Source: Allobosea sp. (GTDB lineage: Bacteria > Pseudomonadota > Alphaproteobacteria > Rhizobiales > Beijerinckiaceae). Taken from it: a stretch of 64,000 bases of DNA. A program made the translations under genes and the position numbers. Position 1 is the first letter of the stretch, and each line of letters begins with the position of its first letter. Positions 16,405 to 25,274 of the stretch are shown one piece after another. The notes beneath the pieces are model-generated. The model was not told the origin of the DNA. It did no database searches and worked only from the letters and a program-made list of their open reading frames with translations. The stretch is from assembly GCF_017308015.1 (NCBI RefSeq), contig NZ_JAFKFW010000022.1, positions 25,288-89,287 of the forward strand, in the 5' to 3' direction.

Positions 16405-18576
16405 ATGTTGGCTGCTGAAATCGGCAAGGGACGACAGGCAAGGCTCGGCATAGGAGGGGTGCTGGGGGTGGCGTTGACGGCGGCCGTTGCCATCGTTGCC
16501 GCTGCGGGCGCCCTATCGACGCAGTTGCTCGGCAACCGCATTCTGCATGAGACGATCAACCGTGAAATGGCTGGCGCGCGCGACAGCCTGTTGACCAGTC
16601 TGGAGGGGGAAGCCAAGCGCGCGCTGTCCATGGCGCATATGATCGCGCGCAATGCACAGGTTCAGTCTCAGTTCGCCATGGGCGACCGGGCTGCGCTCGC
16701 TGCCGCGATGGTCCCCGGTTTCCCTGCGTTGAAGGAGGCCGATGGCGTTACGCAGCTTCAGTTCCATCTGGCGCCTGCCACCTCGTTCCTGCGTGTGCAC
16801 AGACCCGAGAAGTTCGGCGACGATCTCGCTTCTTTCCGCTTCACGGTCGTGGAGGCGAACAAGACGGGCAAGCCCGTCCATGGTCTCGAGAACGGTGTCG
16901 AAGGCTTGGGTGTCCGTGGTGTGGTCCCGGTTGCATCGGCCGCCGGAAAGCAGATCGGTACGGTCGAAATCGGGCTAAGCTTCGGGCAGCCTTTCTTCGA
17001 CAGGTTCAAGAAGACGTTCCGGCAGGACATCGCCTTCTTCCTTCTTGCGGACGGCAAGTTGAAGCGCTTCGCCTCGACGCTGCCGGACGATTTCCAGCTC
17101 TCGGAGGCCATGCTTCGGCGAGGCATCGAGGGCGTAACCGATATCGAGCACGCCCGGATAGCCGGGCGCGACAGCGCGCTGGTTTACGCTCCGGTCCGGG
17201 ACTATCGCGGCGACGTCATCGGTGTCTATGCGCTCGCCTCGGACGTATCGAGCTTCAGTTCGATCATGGATGCCGCCAAGCTCGCCTCGATCGGCATTGC
17301 GCTCGTCAGCTTGATGGCGGCGCTGGGTTGTGCCTGGCTGTTGCGTCGCTGGATCGCGGCGCCGATCCGCGGCATGACCCGCACGATGACGCAACTGGCC
17401 GGCGGCGACAGGGCGGTGGAAATCCCGTCGCTGTCTCGCCGCGACGAGATCGGCGAGATGGCTCGCGCGGTCGAATCCTTCAAGCTCGCCGCGGTCGAGA
17501 ATGAGCGCCTGCAGCTCGCGCAGAAGGAGGCCGAGCGCGAGATCGACGGTCAACGCCGCTCGGCGGACGAGCAGCAACTGCGAAACGAGGCGGAGCGCCA
17601 GCAGGCGATGGTTCAGCTCGGTCTTGTCGTCGATGCGCTCGGCGAGGCGCTGGCGGCGCTGGCCAACGGCGATCTGAGCGGACGAATTTCCGCCGAGTTC
17701 TCGGCCGAGTACGTCAAGCTCAAGGATGATTTCAACGCCGCTATCGCCAAGCTTCAGGAAACGATGCGGCAGATTGCGCAGAATACCGACAGCATGAAGG
17801 CGGGATCGACGGAAATCCGTCAGGCGGCGGACGATCTCGCCAGCCGTACCGAGCAGCAGGCCTCTTCCGTGGAGGAGACCGCGACGGCGCTCGACCAACT
17901 CACCGCCACGGTGCGTCAGACTGCCGAGAGCGCGCGTCTCGCGAACCAGGCGACGGAGCAGGTCAAAGGCGAGGCCGAGCAATCGACCAGTATCGTCCGC
18001 GATGCCGTGATCGCGATGGGAGGCATCGAAAAGTCGGCACAGGAAATCGCGCAGATCGTCGGGTTGATCGACGAGATCGCCTTCCAGACGAATCTGCTGG
18101 CGCTCAATGCCAGTGTCGAGGCCGCGCGGGCCGGCGATGCCGGAAAGGGTTTCGCGGTCGTCGCCTCGGAGGTGCGCGCCCTGGCGCAACGCTCGGCCAC
18201 CGCGGCCAAAGAGATCAAGGTCCTGATCGACGCCTCGACCCTCGAGGTCGAGAAAGGGGTCGATCTCGTCGGGCAGACAGGCGGGGCGCTTCAGCGCATG
18301 GCGACGGAGATTGCGCGCGCCACCGATCTCGTCGCAGAGATCGCCGGCGCCGCGCAGGAACAGGCCTCCGGCCTTCAGGAGGTCAACTCGGCCGTCGGCG
18401 AGATGGATCAGGCGACGCAGCAGAACGCCGCAATGGCGGAGCAGTCGACGGCCGCGGCCCATTCTCTCGCGGTGGAGGCAGATAAACTCGCGGCTTTGGT
18501 TTCGTTCTTCAAGCTGGACCGAGGCTCTGTCTCAAGCGGAAAGCCCGTGAAACTGCCGCAAGACAGGGCTGCCTGA
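16405..18576 (+). CDS. Methyl-accepting chemotaxis protein, dCache_3-like sensor
   Basis: 723 residues from the ATG at 16405, which follows AGGTGGGGA; an ATG at 16369 has no ribosome-binding site. Transmembrane helix (about 15-38), a large periplasmic sensor with the conserved block [18 protein letters not shown] typical of dCache_3-type domains, a second helix (about 300-320), a HAMP domain, a second HAMP-like helical segment with ANGDLSGRI, and an MCP signalling tip with [21 protein letters not shown]. No pentapeptide CheR tether is visible. The ligand is unknown. An inverted repeat AATTCG (16349) and CGAATT (16362) lies upstream. Confidence 0.9.
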   Translation: MLAAEIGKGRQARLGIGGVLGVALTAAVAIVAAAGALSTQLLGNRILHETINREMAGARDSLLTSLEGEAKRALSMAHMIARNAQVQSQFAMGDRAALAAAMVPGFPALKEADGVTQLQFHLAPATSFLRVHRPEKFGDDLASFRFTVVEANKTGKPVHGLENGVEGLGVRGVVPVASAAGKQIGTVEIGLSFGQPFFDRFKKTFRQDIAFFLLADGKLKRFASTLPDDFQLSEAMLRRGIEGVTDIEHARIAGRDSALVYAPVRDYRGDVIGVYALASDVSSFSSIMDAAKLASIGIALVSLMAALGCAWLLRRWIAAPIRGMTRTMTQLAGGDRAVEIPSLSRRDEIGEMARAVESFKLAAVENERLQLAQKEAEREIDGQRRSADEQQLRNEAERQQAMVQLGLVVDALGEALAALANGDLSGRISAEFSAEYVKLKDDFNAAIAKLQETMRQIAQNTDSMKAGSTEIRQAADDLASRTEQQASSVEETATALDQLTATVRQTAESARLANQATEQVKGEAEQSTSIVRDAVIAMGGIEKSAQEIAQIVGLIDEIAFQTNLLALNASVEAARAGDAGKGFAVVASEVRALAQRSATAAKEIKVLIDASTLEVEKGVDLVGQTGGALQRMATEIARATDLVAEIAGAAQEQASGLQEVNSAVGEMDQATQQNAAMAEQSTAAAHSLAVEADKLAALVSFFKLDRGSVSSGKPVKLPQDRAA

Positions 18577-18587
18577 GCACGTCTGGC

Positions 18588-18604
18588 CGTGCCCCGCGGG
18601 CACG
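18588..18604 (+). terminator. Hairpin after the chemoreceptor gene
   Basis: Perfect 7-bp stem CGTGCCC/GGGCACG with a 3-nt CGC loop, 12 nt after the stop codon. No T-tract follows, so termination may be incomplete or factor-assisted. Confidence 0.5.
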
Positions 18605-18930
18605 TTCCGGCCGGCGGCGAAACCGGTGGGGAGGCTCGACGGCGTCACCTTGCGATCCCGCCGAATGCGGCAACGCTGGTTTGCGCGTCAGGGGGCGAAC
18701 GAGTGGCTTTGCCTGGCCCGCGCCCCGCGCGCTCGATCATCCCGATCGAGTTTGACGGGTTGCTTTTCCCAGAGCTGCGCAAGGTTGACGGAAGAGCTGC
18801 CCGATGCAGGCGATCGCCGCTCCTGAATGCAGGATTTGCATGCAAGGCGCCCCACTTCCCGTCCTTTGCATTGGACGCGCGAAGGTACTGGGGCGATAAG
18901 GTCAACCAGAAAACCGAGGTGACTTTTCCC

Positions 18931-19935
18931 ATGAATCTGGCTCGCTTTCCCCGCGTCTCGCTGGCGCATCTGCCGACTCCTCTGGAGCGGCTCGACAATC
19001 TGACGCGGGAGCTCAACGGTCCGGAAATCTGGATCAAGCGCGACGATTGCACGGGGCTTTCGACGGGCGGCAACAAGACCCGCAAGCTCGAGTATCTGAT
19101 GGCGGCGGCTCAGGCCGAGGGTGCCGATACCGTGGTGACGCAGGGCGCGACCCAGTCCAACCATGCGCGCCAGACCGCAGCGGCGGCAGCCAGGCTCGGC
19201 ATGGCCTGCCACGTGCTGCTGGAGGACCGTACCGGCAAGACCGATTTCGACTATACGCAGAACGCCAACGTCCTGTTCGACGTCCTCCATGGTGCGGTCA
19301 TCGAGCGCTGCGGGCCGAACCCGGACATGAATGGCGAGCTGGCCAAGCTTGGCGCGAAGCTCACGGCATCCGGCCGCAAGGTCTATTGCATTCCCGGCGG
19401 TGGTTCCAATCCGACCGGCGCGCTCGGCTATGTCAATGCGGCGCTGGAACTGGTGATGCAGGCGAACACGGCCAGCCTCAAGGTCGATCACCTCGTCCAT
19501 GCGACGGGCAGCTCAGGTACGCAGGCCGGTCTGATCGCCGGGCTCGCTGGCGTGCATAGCGACATCAGGTTGCTCGGCATCGGCGTTCGGGCGCCGAAGG
19601 ACAGGCAGGAGGAGAACGTCTTCAAGCTGGGCTGCGCCACGGCGGAGCTGCTCGGCATGCCTGGTGCGGTCAAGCGCGAGCATGTCGTGGCAAATTGTGA
19701 CTATGTCGGTGAAGGATATGGTTTTCCGGCGCCGGGTACGATCGAGGCGATCCGCATGCTGGCCGCGCTCGACGGCATCCTGCTCGATCCGGTTTATTCC
19801 GGAAAGGGTATGGCCGGATTGATCGACCTGGTGCGGAAGGGGCAATTCCGCAAGGGCGAAACCGTCGTCTTCCTTCATACCGGCGGCCAGATCGGGCTCA
19901 CCGCCTATCCGCGGGAATTCCTGACCAATGGCTGA
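18931..19935 (+). CDS. D-cysteine desulfhydrase / L-cysteate sulfo-lyase family PLP enzyme
   Basis: 334 residues from the ATG at 18931 with GAGGTGAC upstream; the frame is open further 5' but that part is not conserved-looking. Tryptophan-synthase-beta-fold PLP enzyme of the ACC deaminase/DcyD group; the PLP lysine is K49 in [10 protein letters not shown]. The surrounding [19 protein letters not shown] resembles CuyA, which cleaves L-cysteate to pyruvate, ammonia and sulfite, more than E. coli DcyD, which has RDDVTPMAMGGNKLRK (recalled, not aligned by program). Both activities release reduced sulfur, fitting the neighbouring sulfur genes. It overlaps the racemase-like gene by 8 nt. Confidence 0.85.
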   Translation: MNLARFPRVSLAHLPTPLERLDNLTRELNGPEIWIKRDDCTGLSTGGNKTRKLEYLMAAAQAEGADTVVTQGATQSNHARQTAAAAARLGMACHVLLEDRTGKTDFDYTQNANVLFDVLHGAVIERCGPNPDMNGELAKLGAKLTASGRKVYCIPGGGSNPTGALGYVNAALELVMQANTASLKVDHLVHATGSSGTQAGLIAGLAGVHSDIRLLGIGVRAPKDRQEENVFKLGCATAELLGMPGAVKREHVVANCDYVGEGYGFPAPGTIEAIRMLAALDGILLDPVYSGKGMAGLIDLVRKGQFRKGETVVFLHTGGQIGLTAYPREFLTNG

Positions 19936-20662
19936 GCCGTCCCAGGCGAGGCCGGCGGTCGTCGGCATTCTGGGTGGCATGGGGCCGGAAGCGACGGTCG
20001 ACCTGATGCGGCGCGTCATCGCGGCGACGCCGGCGCGAGATGACGTCGACCATGTTCACATGCTGGTCGACAACAATCCGGGGGTGCCGTCGCGTATCGC
20101 GGCGCTGATCGACGGGACGGGTGCGAGCCCCCTTCCCGAGCTGGTTCGCATGGCCAAAGGTCTCGCCGCGAATGGCGCCACGATGCTCGCCATGCCATGC
20201 AACACCGCGCATTATTATGCCGACGGCCTCGTCGAGGCCGTGCCGCTGCCTTTCCTGAATATGGTCGCGTTGAGCGTGGAGCGCATTGCGGCTCTGATGC
20301 CGGCTGGCACCCGGGTCGGGCTGCTGGCCTCGACGGCCGTGTTCAAGATCGGCCTCTACGAGCAGGCATTCAAACGTCGGGGCCTATCGATCGGCGCGCC
20401 CGACCGCCAGGATGAGGTCATGGCGCTCATCCGTGCCGTCAAGACCGGTGATACCGGGGCAGCCCAGCGCAGAGTGCTGGCCGAGATCGCGGAGCAACTC
20501 GTGCAAAGCGGTGCGGGGGTCATTCTGGTGGCGTGCACCGAACTGTCGATCATGGCCGATTCGATCGAGGCGCGGGTGCCGGTGCTCGATGCGCTCGACG
20601 TGCTCGCCGAGGAAATCGTCACCCGCGTAAAGGGGGTTGGAACATCGCATCTTCGGACGTGA
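19928..20662 (+). CDS. Aspartate/glutamate racemase-family protein
   Basis: 244 residues with the start motif [17 protein letters not shown] and the two catalytic cysteines of cofactor-independent racemases: C91 in [10 protein letters not shown] and C203 in [10 protein letters not shown]. Members racemise aspartate, glutamate or related amino acids by a two-base mechanism. The 8-nt overlap with the desulfhydrase/sulfo-lyase gene implies co-translation, so it may interconvert enantiomers of that enzyme's substrate (cysteine, cysteate or aspartate-like). Substrate is not readable from sequence. Confidence 0.88.
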   Translation: MAEPSQARPAVVGILGGMGPEATVDLMRRVIAATPARDDVDHVHMLVDNNPGVPSRIAALIDGTGASPLPELVRMAKGLAANGATMLAMPCNTAHYYADGLVEAVPLPFLNMVALSVERIAALMPAGTRVGLLASTAVFKIGLYEQAFKRRGLSIGAPDRQDEVMALIRAVKTGDTGAAQRRVLAEIAEQLVQSGAGVILVACTELSIMADSIEARVPVLDALDVLAEEIVTRVKGVGTSHLRT

Positions 20663-20770
20663 AATCCACTTGCCGAAGAGTTGCGATGCTGAACAAGGGC
20701 GCAGACCGTTCCACGGCTCCGATGGGGCGTATGCTGAACGACCCTGGCGCTGATCTTAAGGGTTCTCAAT

Positions 20771-21189
20771 CCTCCGGTTGATCAGCGCCTGCAAATCGAC
20801 GGCACGCAGGCGCTCCGGGACCGTTGGTGACAATCTCCTGAATCGTGCGGACACGCGTAGATTGCGACGCCGATGGAATGAAAGAGCGTCCCTTCGTCGA
20901 GTTGCATCATCTGCTCCCGCCCCGGATCGTCGAGCACGAGGCTGCGTGGCAGCCAGGCGAAGCCCGGCCCTGCGAGCAGCAGCTCGCGCAGTGCGCTGCT
21001 GAGCGACTTCACGCAGATCGTTTCGCAACGGTAGCGCTTGATCAGCTGCGGCATGACCTTCTGCCAGATCACCTCGCCGAAAAAGCTGCGCTGGGGACAG
21101 GTCAGGAGCGGCATGGCCTGCGCCTCATCGGGGGCGAGGGCGGCCGGGCCGACCAGGATCATGTCGTCCCGAGCGCTTGCGACACGCAT
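20771..21189 (-). pseudogene. LysR-family regulator remnant (effector domain only)
   Basis: Minus-strand reading from 21189 gives part of a LysR substrate-binding domain: DDMILVGPAALAPDEAQ, a middle block ending KSLSSALRELLLAGPGFAWL, then PRSLVLDD. The helix-turn-helix half is missing upstream. Near 20860 similarity breaks and appears to continue in another frame with RLSPTVPERLRAVDLQAL, which looks like a LysR C-terminus. So the gene is truncated at its 5' end and frameshifted near its 3' end. Confidence 0.65.
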
Positions 21190-21395
21190 GGCGGAAGCGA
21201 AGCGGCGACCGCGGAGGCTCCATCCAGACGGAGCGCTTGGTTGAGGGACGCTGAGGGCTCGCGTGAAAGTCGATCTGGATGTTGGTTCAATGGCTCCGTC
21301 CTTTGCGAGATTCGGCTATGACCGCCGGCCTGATCCTGTCGGGCCGTAACCAGGTGTCGAATTCGATTTCCACCCGGTCTGTTCCGCCTGGTCGT

Positions 21396-21480
21396 CAACT
21401 GTCGTCTGATATCCTCCCGGGTGAGAAGCTGGCCGCGGTCGGTGAATCCGGTTCCGGAAAACCGGTCCAGCTTCAAGGTC
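21396..21480 (+). pseudogene. Oligopeptide ABC transporter ATPase fragment
   Basis: A short plus-strand stretch encodes [20 protein letters not shown], clearly the first strand and Walker A of a DppD/OppD-type ATPase (normally GESGSGKS). Similarity stops within about 30 residues on each side and no Walker B or signature follows. The invariant serine after the lysine is proline here, so this is a relic, not a gene. Confidence 0.65.
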
Positions 21481-21511
21481 CGGATCGTACGCGATTGACA
21501 AGGCGGGCGGA

Positions 21512-21533
21512 GATATTTCAAGTTTAAAATATC
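21512..21533. promoter_or_regulatory. 22-bp palindromic operator upstream of the FAD monooxygenase
   Basis: Near-perfect palindrome: outer arms GATATTT (21512-21518) and AAATATC (21527-21533), inner AA..TT pairs, mismatches only at C8/A15 and the centre. It is centred 33 bp before the ATG at 21556, with TTGACA at 21495-21500 upstream, so a bound repressor would block transcription. An 18-of-22 matching copy lies upstream of the LIV transporter operon (28616-28637). The spacing of TTTCAAG/TTTAAAA resembles MarR-type operators; the regulator is not in the window. Confidence 0.6.
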
Positions 21534-21555
21534 AAGATCGCTGAGGGGCGACGTC

Positions 21556-22803
21556 ATGCGGGTCATCATTGTCGGCGGCGGTATCGGCGGGTTGACGCTG
21601 GCTTTGATGCTCCATGCCCGCGGGATCGCCGCGACGGTCTACGAGCAGTCCGGCGAGATCCGTGAGGTCGGCGTCGGCATCAACACCCTGCCGCATGCCA
21701 TTCGTGAGCTCGCCGATCTCGGCCTGTTGCCGGCATTGGACGAAACCGGCATCCGCACGCGCGAACTGCACTATATGAACCGCTTCGGGCAGACGGTCTG
21801 GAGCGAGCCCCGCGGCCTGTATGCTGGGGCGCCGGTACCCCAATTCTCGATCCATCGCGGCCGGCTCCAGCGCGTTGTTCGCGATGCGGTGGCCGAGCGG
21901 CTGGGCGAGGACGCGATCAGGACCGGGCGCCGGCTGCAGGGCTTCATCCAGGACGAGGGCGGTGTCACCGCGCATTTCAGCGATGCCCGCTTGGGCGAGG
22001 CCGGCGAGACCGCGCGCGGCGATATCCTGATCGGCGCCGACGGCATCCATTCGGCGGTGCGGGTCCATTACTTCCCGGACCAGGGCTCGCCACGCTGGCA
22101 GGGCGTGCAGATGTGGCGCGGCGCCTGCGACTGGCCCGTCTTCCTCGACGGTGAAAGCATGATCATCGCCGGCGGTATGGCCGGCAAGCTGGTGCTCTAC
22201 CCCATCGGTCAGGGCGCGACGCCGCAGACGCGCCTTACCAACTGGGTCGTCAATATCCGCACCGGCGATCCCGAGAGGCCGCCGCCGAAGGAGGCCTGGT
22301 CGAAAGCCGGCCGGCTCGAGGATGTACTACCGTTCGCGCGGCGCTTCAGCGTTCCGGGCGTCGACATCCAGGCGCTGATCCGGGCGACCTCGATCTTCTG
22401 GGAATATCCGATGTGCGACCGCGATCCGCTGCCGCGCTGGACCCATGGCCGCGTCACGCTGCTCGGCGATGCCGCCCATCCGATGTATCCGGTCGGCTCG
22501 AACGGCGCCTCGCAGGCGATCCTCGACGCGCGCTGCCTCGCCGACTGGCTGGCGAAGGCCGAGCACCCGCGTCAGGCGTTGGCTGCCTACGAGGCACAGC
22601 GCCTGCCGGCGACGGCGGAGATCGTTGCGATGAACCGGGTAGGTGGACCGGAGCGGGTGATCGACGCGGTCGAGGCGTTGGCGCCGCAAGGCTTCGACGA
22701 CATCGAACAGATACTCGACCAAGCCAGCCGCGAACAGATCGTCAAGGGCTATGCCGGAAAGGCCGGATTCTCGGCCGAGCAGCTCGCAGGGCGCAAGGGT
22801 TGA
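21556..22803 (+). CDS. FAD-dependent aromatic-hydroxylase-type monooxygenase
   Basis: 415 residues of the class A flavoprotein monooxygenase fold. Dinucleotide-binding GGGIGG at 7-12, the substrate-domain motif LIGADGIHSAVR, and the ribityl-binding GDAAHPMYPVGSNGASQAI. These place it with salicylate- and 3-hydroxybenzoate-type hydroxylases, which use NAD(P)H and O2 to hydroxylate aromatic or heteroaromatic substrates. Its stop abuts the end of the convergent pilZ gene. The operator at 21512-21533 links it to the LIV transporter, suggesting uptake and oxidation of one compound. Confidence 0.85.
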   Translation: MRVIIVGGGIGGLTLALMLHARGIAATVYEQSGEIREVGVGINTLPHAIRELADLGLLPALDETGIRTRELHYMNRFGQTVWSEPRGLYAGAPVPQFSIHRGRLQRVVRDAVAERLGEDAIRTGRRLQGFIQDEGGVTAHFSDARLGEAGETARGDILIGADGIHSAVRVHYFPDQGSPRWQGVQMWRGACDWPVFLDGESMIIAGGMAGKLVLYPIGQGATPQTRLTNWVVNIRTGDPERPPPKEAWSKAGRLEDVLPFARRFSVPGVDIQALIRATSIFWEYPMCDRDPLPRWTHGRVTLLGDAAHPMYPVGSNGASQAILDARCLADWLAKAEHPRQALAAYEAQRLPATAEIVAMNRVGGPERVIDAVEALAPQGFDDIEQILDQASREQIVKGYAGKAGFSAEQLAGRKG

Positions 22804-23157
22804 TCAGCCAGCCTCGGTCAACTGGCGGATGCGCGCCTTCAGGCCGGCATTCGCTGTCTCGTAAGCTTTGAGGCGGCGCATCAGGTCGAGCGGTACCGCC
22901 TCGGCCGGTTCGGTGAAGACGATGCCGATCCGTTCGCCGCGACGCCAGATCGCGCGCGCAGCATATTGACGCTGCTTCGAGGGAATCTCGATCTCGAATG
23001 CCTGGGGCAGTGCAATCGCATCCGACAGCACCATGAGAGCGCCCTCGTCGGAGAGGTTGCGGATCGCACAATCGAGCGTCGAGCGCCGACTGTTGAATGC
23101 TACGACCCCGCCAAGCAACGTGCGCTGGCGCATCGAACGGCGACGTTCGGCATCCAT
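22804..23157 (-). CDS. PilZ-domain protein
   Basis: 117 residues from the ATG at 23157, which has GGGAG eight bases upstream; a second in-frame ATG at 23178 lacks one. The PilZ c-di-GMP-binding pattern is visible: an arginine-rich N-terminal stretch RRRSMRQRTLL and the NLSDEGA motif (D/NxSxxG). A short C-terminal helix follows (LMRRLKAYETANAGL). Stand-alone PilZ proteins act as c-di-GMP-responsive adaptors for motility or surface polysaccharide. The neighbours give no hint of its partner. Confidence 0.85.
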   Translation of the reverse strand: MDAERRRSMRQRTLLGGVVAFNSRRSTLDCAIRNLSDEGALMVLSDAIALPQAFEIEIPSKQRQYAARAIWRRGERIGIVFTEPAEAVPLDLMRRLKAYETANAGLKARIRQLTEAG

Positions 23158-23255
23158 AGCCAAGGCTCCCGATTGCAACGGCCTCGAATTTCAGAACCTA
23201 TTAAGCAGATGCCGAGCGCCGTCTCACCTTTAAGGTTTGATTAGCCTTAATATCG

Positions 23256-23283
23256 GCCGATCCGCAGCAATCGGCGGATCGGC
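23256..23283 (-). terminator. Hairpin terminator after the liv-cupin genes
   Basis: A perfect 10-bp stem GCCGATCCGC/GCGGATCGGC with an 8-nt loop lies 26 bp past the cupin stop on the minus strand. The minus strand beyond it reads CGATATTAAGGC, only mildly T-rich. A second weaker inverted repeat (TAAGG 23231, CCTTA 23245) follows. Confidence 0.6.
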
Positions 23284-23308
23284 TCGGTGTTGCCTGGCGG
23301 GAGCGGCG

Positions 23309-23767
23309 TCAGCCCGCGTCGGGCGGAGGCGGCAGGAAGTCGACCTCGTGCTTGGCCGAGAGCGCGACGACGTCGGCCGGCTTCTGCTCGGCCATCGAAT
23401 GCAGACCCCAGAACAGATCGTAGAGCCGGGCCGTCGGCGAAACCCAGAACAGGCATTTCACGGTCGCGTCGCTCTTGTTGAACAGGCCGTGCGGGATGTT
23501 GCGCGGCAGCCTGATCAGGTCGCCGGCGGTGGCGAAGCTTTCCTTGCCGTCGAGCAGCAGGTCGAGCCGGCCCTCCAGCATGTAGATGAACTCGTCCTGC
23601 GTCGTGTGGATATGCGGTGGCACGAAGGTGCCGGGCGGCAGGGTCGCATGCCAGGAGAAGCTCTCCTGCGTCAGTGTCTTCGGCACATAGGTCTGGCCGA
23701 GGATATTCCAGGAAATGCCGTCGAGGCCTTCATTGGCGCGCGTCACGCCGGCGGTCAGCGGGTTCAT
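23309..23767 (-). CDS. Single cupin-domain protein
   Basis: 152 residues from the ATG at 23767 behind GGAGAG. Cupin motif 1 PPHIHTTQDEFIYMLEGRL provides the His/His/Glu metal ligands, and motif 2 GDLIRLPRNIPHGLFN supplies the second histidine. Small single cupins with this layout include quercetinase-like dioxygenases and pirin-like or isomerase proteins. It lies 56 nt behind livF and is likely the last gene of the transporter operon, so it may act on the imported compound. The exact reaction is not determinable. Confidence 0.8.
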   Translation of the reverse strand: MNPLTAGVTRANEGLDGISWNILGQTYVPKTLTQESFSWHATLPPGTFVPPHIHTTQDEFIYMLEGRLDLLLDGKESFATAGDLIRLPRNIPHGLFNKSDATVKCLFWVSPTARLYDLFWGLHSMAEQKPADVVALSAKHEVDFLPPPPDAG

Positions 23768-23823
23768 GGTCTTGGCTCTCCTCATCTGCCGGCGCGAGGG
23801 CCGGATGGCGGTGACGTGATCTG

Positions 23824-24522
23824 CTAGAAGTGGAGGAAGCGGTCCTTCACGGCAGTGTCGCTACGCAGTTCCGCGCTGGAGCCGCGCCAGACGACGCGCC
23901 CCTTCTCCAGCACGACATGGCGGTCGGCGATCCGGACCAGCGCATCGACGTTCTTGTCGATCACGAGAATCGCCTCGCCTTCCGCCTTCAGGGCAGTCAG
24001 GCAGTTCCAGATTTCCTCGCGGATCAGGGGGGCGAGCCCCTCGGTCGCCTCGTCGAGAATGACCAGCTTGGGATTCGTCATCAGTGCGCGCCCGATAGCC
24101 AGCATCTGCTGCTCGCCGCCGGAGAGCTGATTGCCGCGGTTAGCACGCCTTTCCTTGAGTCGCGGGAAGAAGGCGTAGATTCGTTCGAGGTCCCAGCGTT
24201 CCTTGCCCGAGCGGTTTGCCGCGGTCGCGATCAAGTTCTCCTCGACCGAGAGCGTCGGGAAGATCTGGCGTCCCTCCGGCACGAGGCCGATGCCGGCCTG
24301 CGCGATGCGGAAGGGCGCAGCGCCGGTAAGATCGCGCCCGCCGAAGGAAACGCGCCCCGCTCGGGTCGGCAGCAGGCCCATGATCGAGCGCACCGTGGTG
24401 GTCTTGCCCATGCCGTTGCGGCCGAGCAGGGTCACGACCTCGCCTTCGCCGACGGCGAGGTCGACGCCGAACAGTATCTGCGCCTCGCCATAGCCGGCAT
24501 CGAGCCCTTCGACGCTGAGCAT
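23824..24522 (-). CDS. livF: LivF-type ABC transporter ATPase
   Basis: 232 residues, typical LivF length. Walker A GRNGMGKTTT, signature LSGGEQQMLAIGRAL, Walker B LVILDEATEGLAP and the switch histidine region reduced to VIDKNVDAL (an asparagine where many ATPases have histidine). One of two ATPases of a branched-chain-amino-acid-type importer. Its start lies 2 nt beyond the end of livG. Confidence 0.93.
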   Translation of the reverse strand: MLSVEGLDAGYGEAQILFGVDLAVGEGEVVTLLGRNGMGKTTTVRSIMGLLPTRAGRVSFGGRDLTGAAPFRIAQAGIGLVPEGRQIFPTLSVEENLIATAANRSGKERWDLERIYAFFPRLKERRANRGNQLSGGEQQMLAIGRALMTNPKLVILDEATEGLAPLIREEIWNCLTALKAEGEAILVIDKNVDALVRIADRHVVLEKGRVVWRGSSAELRSDTAVKDRFLHF

Positions 24523-24524
24523 CG

Positions 24525-25274
24525 TTAGCCCTCCTCGCCGAGATAGGCCTGTCGCACCGCCGGATCGGCGCGCACCGCTGCCGGCGCGCCGGAGGCGATG
24601 ACGCCGCCATAGACCAGAACGGTGACACGGTCGGCGAGCGCGAAGACGGCGCTCATGTCATGCTCGACCAGCAGCATGGCGAAGCGTCCCTTGAGGCTGT
24701 TCAGAAGCGCGATCAGGCGCTCGCCTTCCTCATGCCCGACGCCGGCCAGGGGCTCGTCGAGCAGGATGAGCTTGGGCTGCAGGGTCAGCGCCATCGCGAT
24801 CTCGAGCGCGCGCTTCTCGCCATGCGAGAGGCTGCCGGCAGGCGCATGGGCGCGCTCGGTCAGGCCGACCGCATCAAGCGCTTCCCAGGCAGGTTGGTTG
24901 AGCGCCTCGTCGTTGGCCGCGTGGCGGAAGAGCGAGAGCGGATGGGCGCTATGCGCCTGCACGCCGAGCGCGACATTCTCCAGCGCAGAGAGCGAGGCGA
25001 TGGTCGAGGTGATCTGGAAGGTGCGGGCGAGCCCGGCACGCGCCCGTGCCTGCGGCGGCAGGCGGGTGATGTCCTGGCCACCGAACAGGATCGCGCCGGC
25101 ATCCGGCCGGAGCGTCCCGGAGATCTGGTGGACCAGCGTGGTCTTGCCGGCGCCGTTCGGGCCGATCAGCGCGTGCAATTCGCCGGGCGCGATGGTGAGG
25201 TCGACGCCGTTGGTGACCTTGAGCGCGCCGAACGACTTGGCGAGGCCTTTGAGTGCGAGCGCCGCTTCAGCCAT
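24525..25274 (-). CDS. livG: LivG-type ABC transporter ATPase
   Basis: 249 residues. Walker A GPNGAGKTTL, the LivG-type insertion FQITSTIASLSALENV, signature LSHGEKRALEIAMAL, Walker B LILLDEPLAGVGHEE and switch histidine LVEHDM. It pairs with LivF to energise the LivH/LivM channel. It overlaps livM by 8 nt. The SHGEK signature in place of SGGQ is usual for this family. Confidence 0.93.
   Translation of the reverse strand: MAEAALALKGLAKSFGALKVTNGVDLTIAPGELHALIGPNGAGKTTLVHQISGTLRPDAGAILFGGQDITRLPPQARARAGLARTFQITSTIASLSALENVALGVQAHSAHPLSLFRHAANDEALNQPAWEALDAVGLTERAHAPAGSLSHGEKRALEIAMALTLQPKLILLDEPLAGVGHEEGERLIALLNSLKGRFAMLLVEHDMSAVFALADRVTVLVYGGVIASGAPAAVRADPAVRQAYLGEEG

Larger units (their letters stand above)
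20663..21555. other. Decayed intergenic region with gene relics
   Basis: An 893-bp stretch with no intact gene, unusual for this tightly packed window. It holds a truncated, frameshifted LysR effector domain (minus strand), a short relic of an oligopeptide ABC ATPase (plus strand) and, at its right end, a 22-bp palindrome in front of the FAD-monooxygenase gene. The rest (20663-20770, 21190-21395) shows no recognisable coding. No transposase or direct repeats were seen that would explain the decay. Confidence 0.7.

Noticed and set aside
21159-21569. Minus-strand open frame in the decayed region
   Set aside because: No domain; it overlaps the palindrome and relics and has no ribosome-binding site of note.
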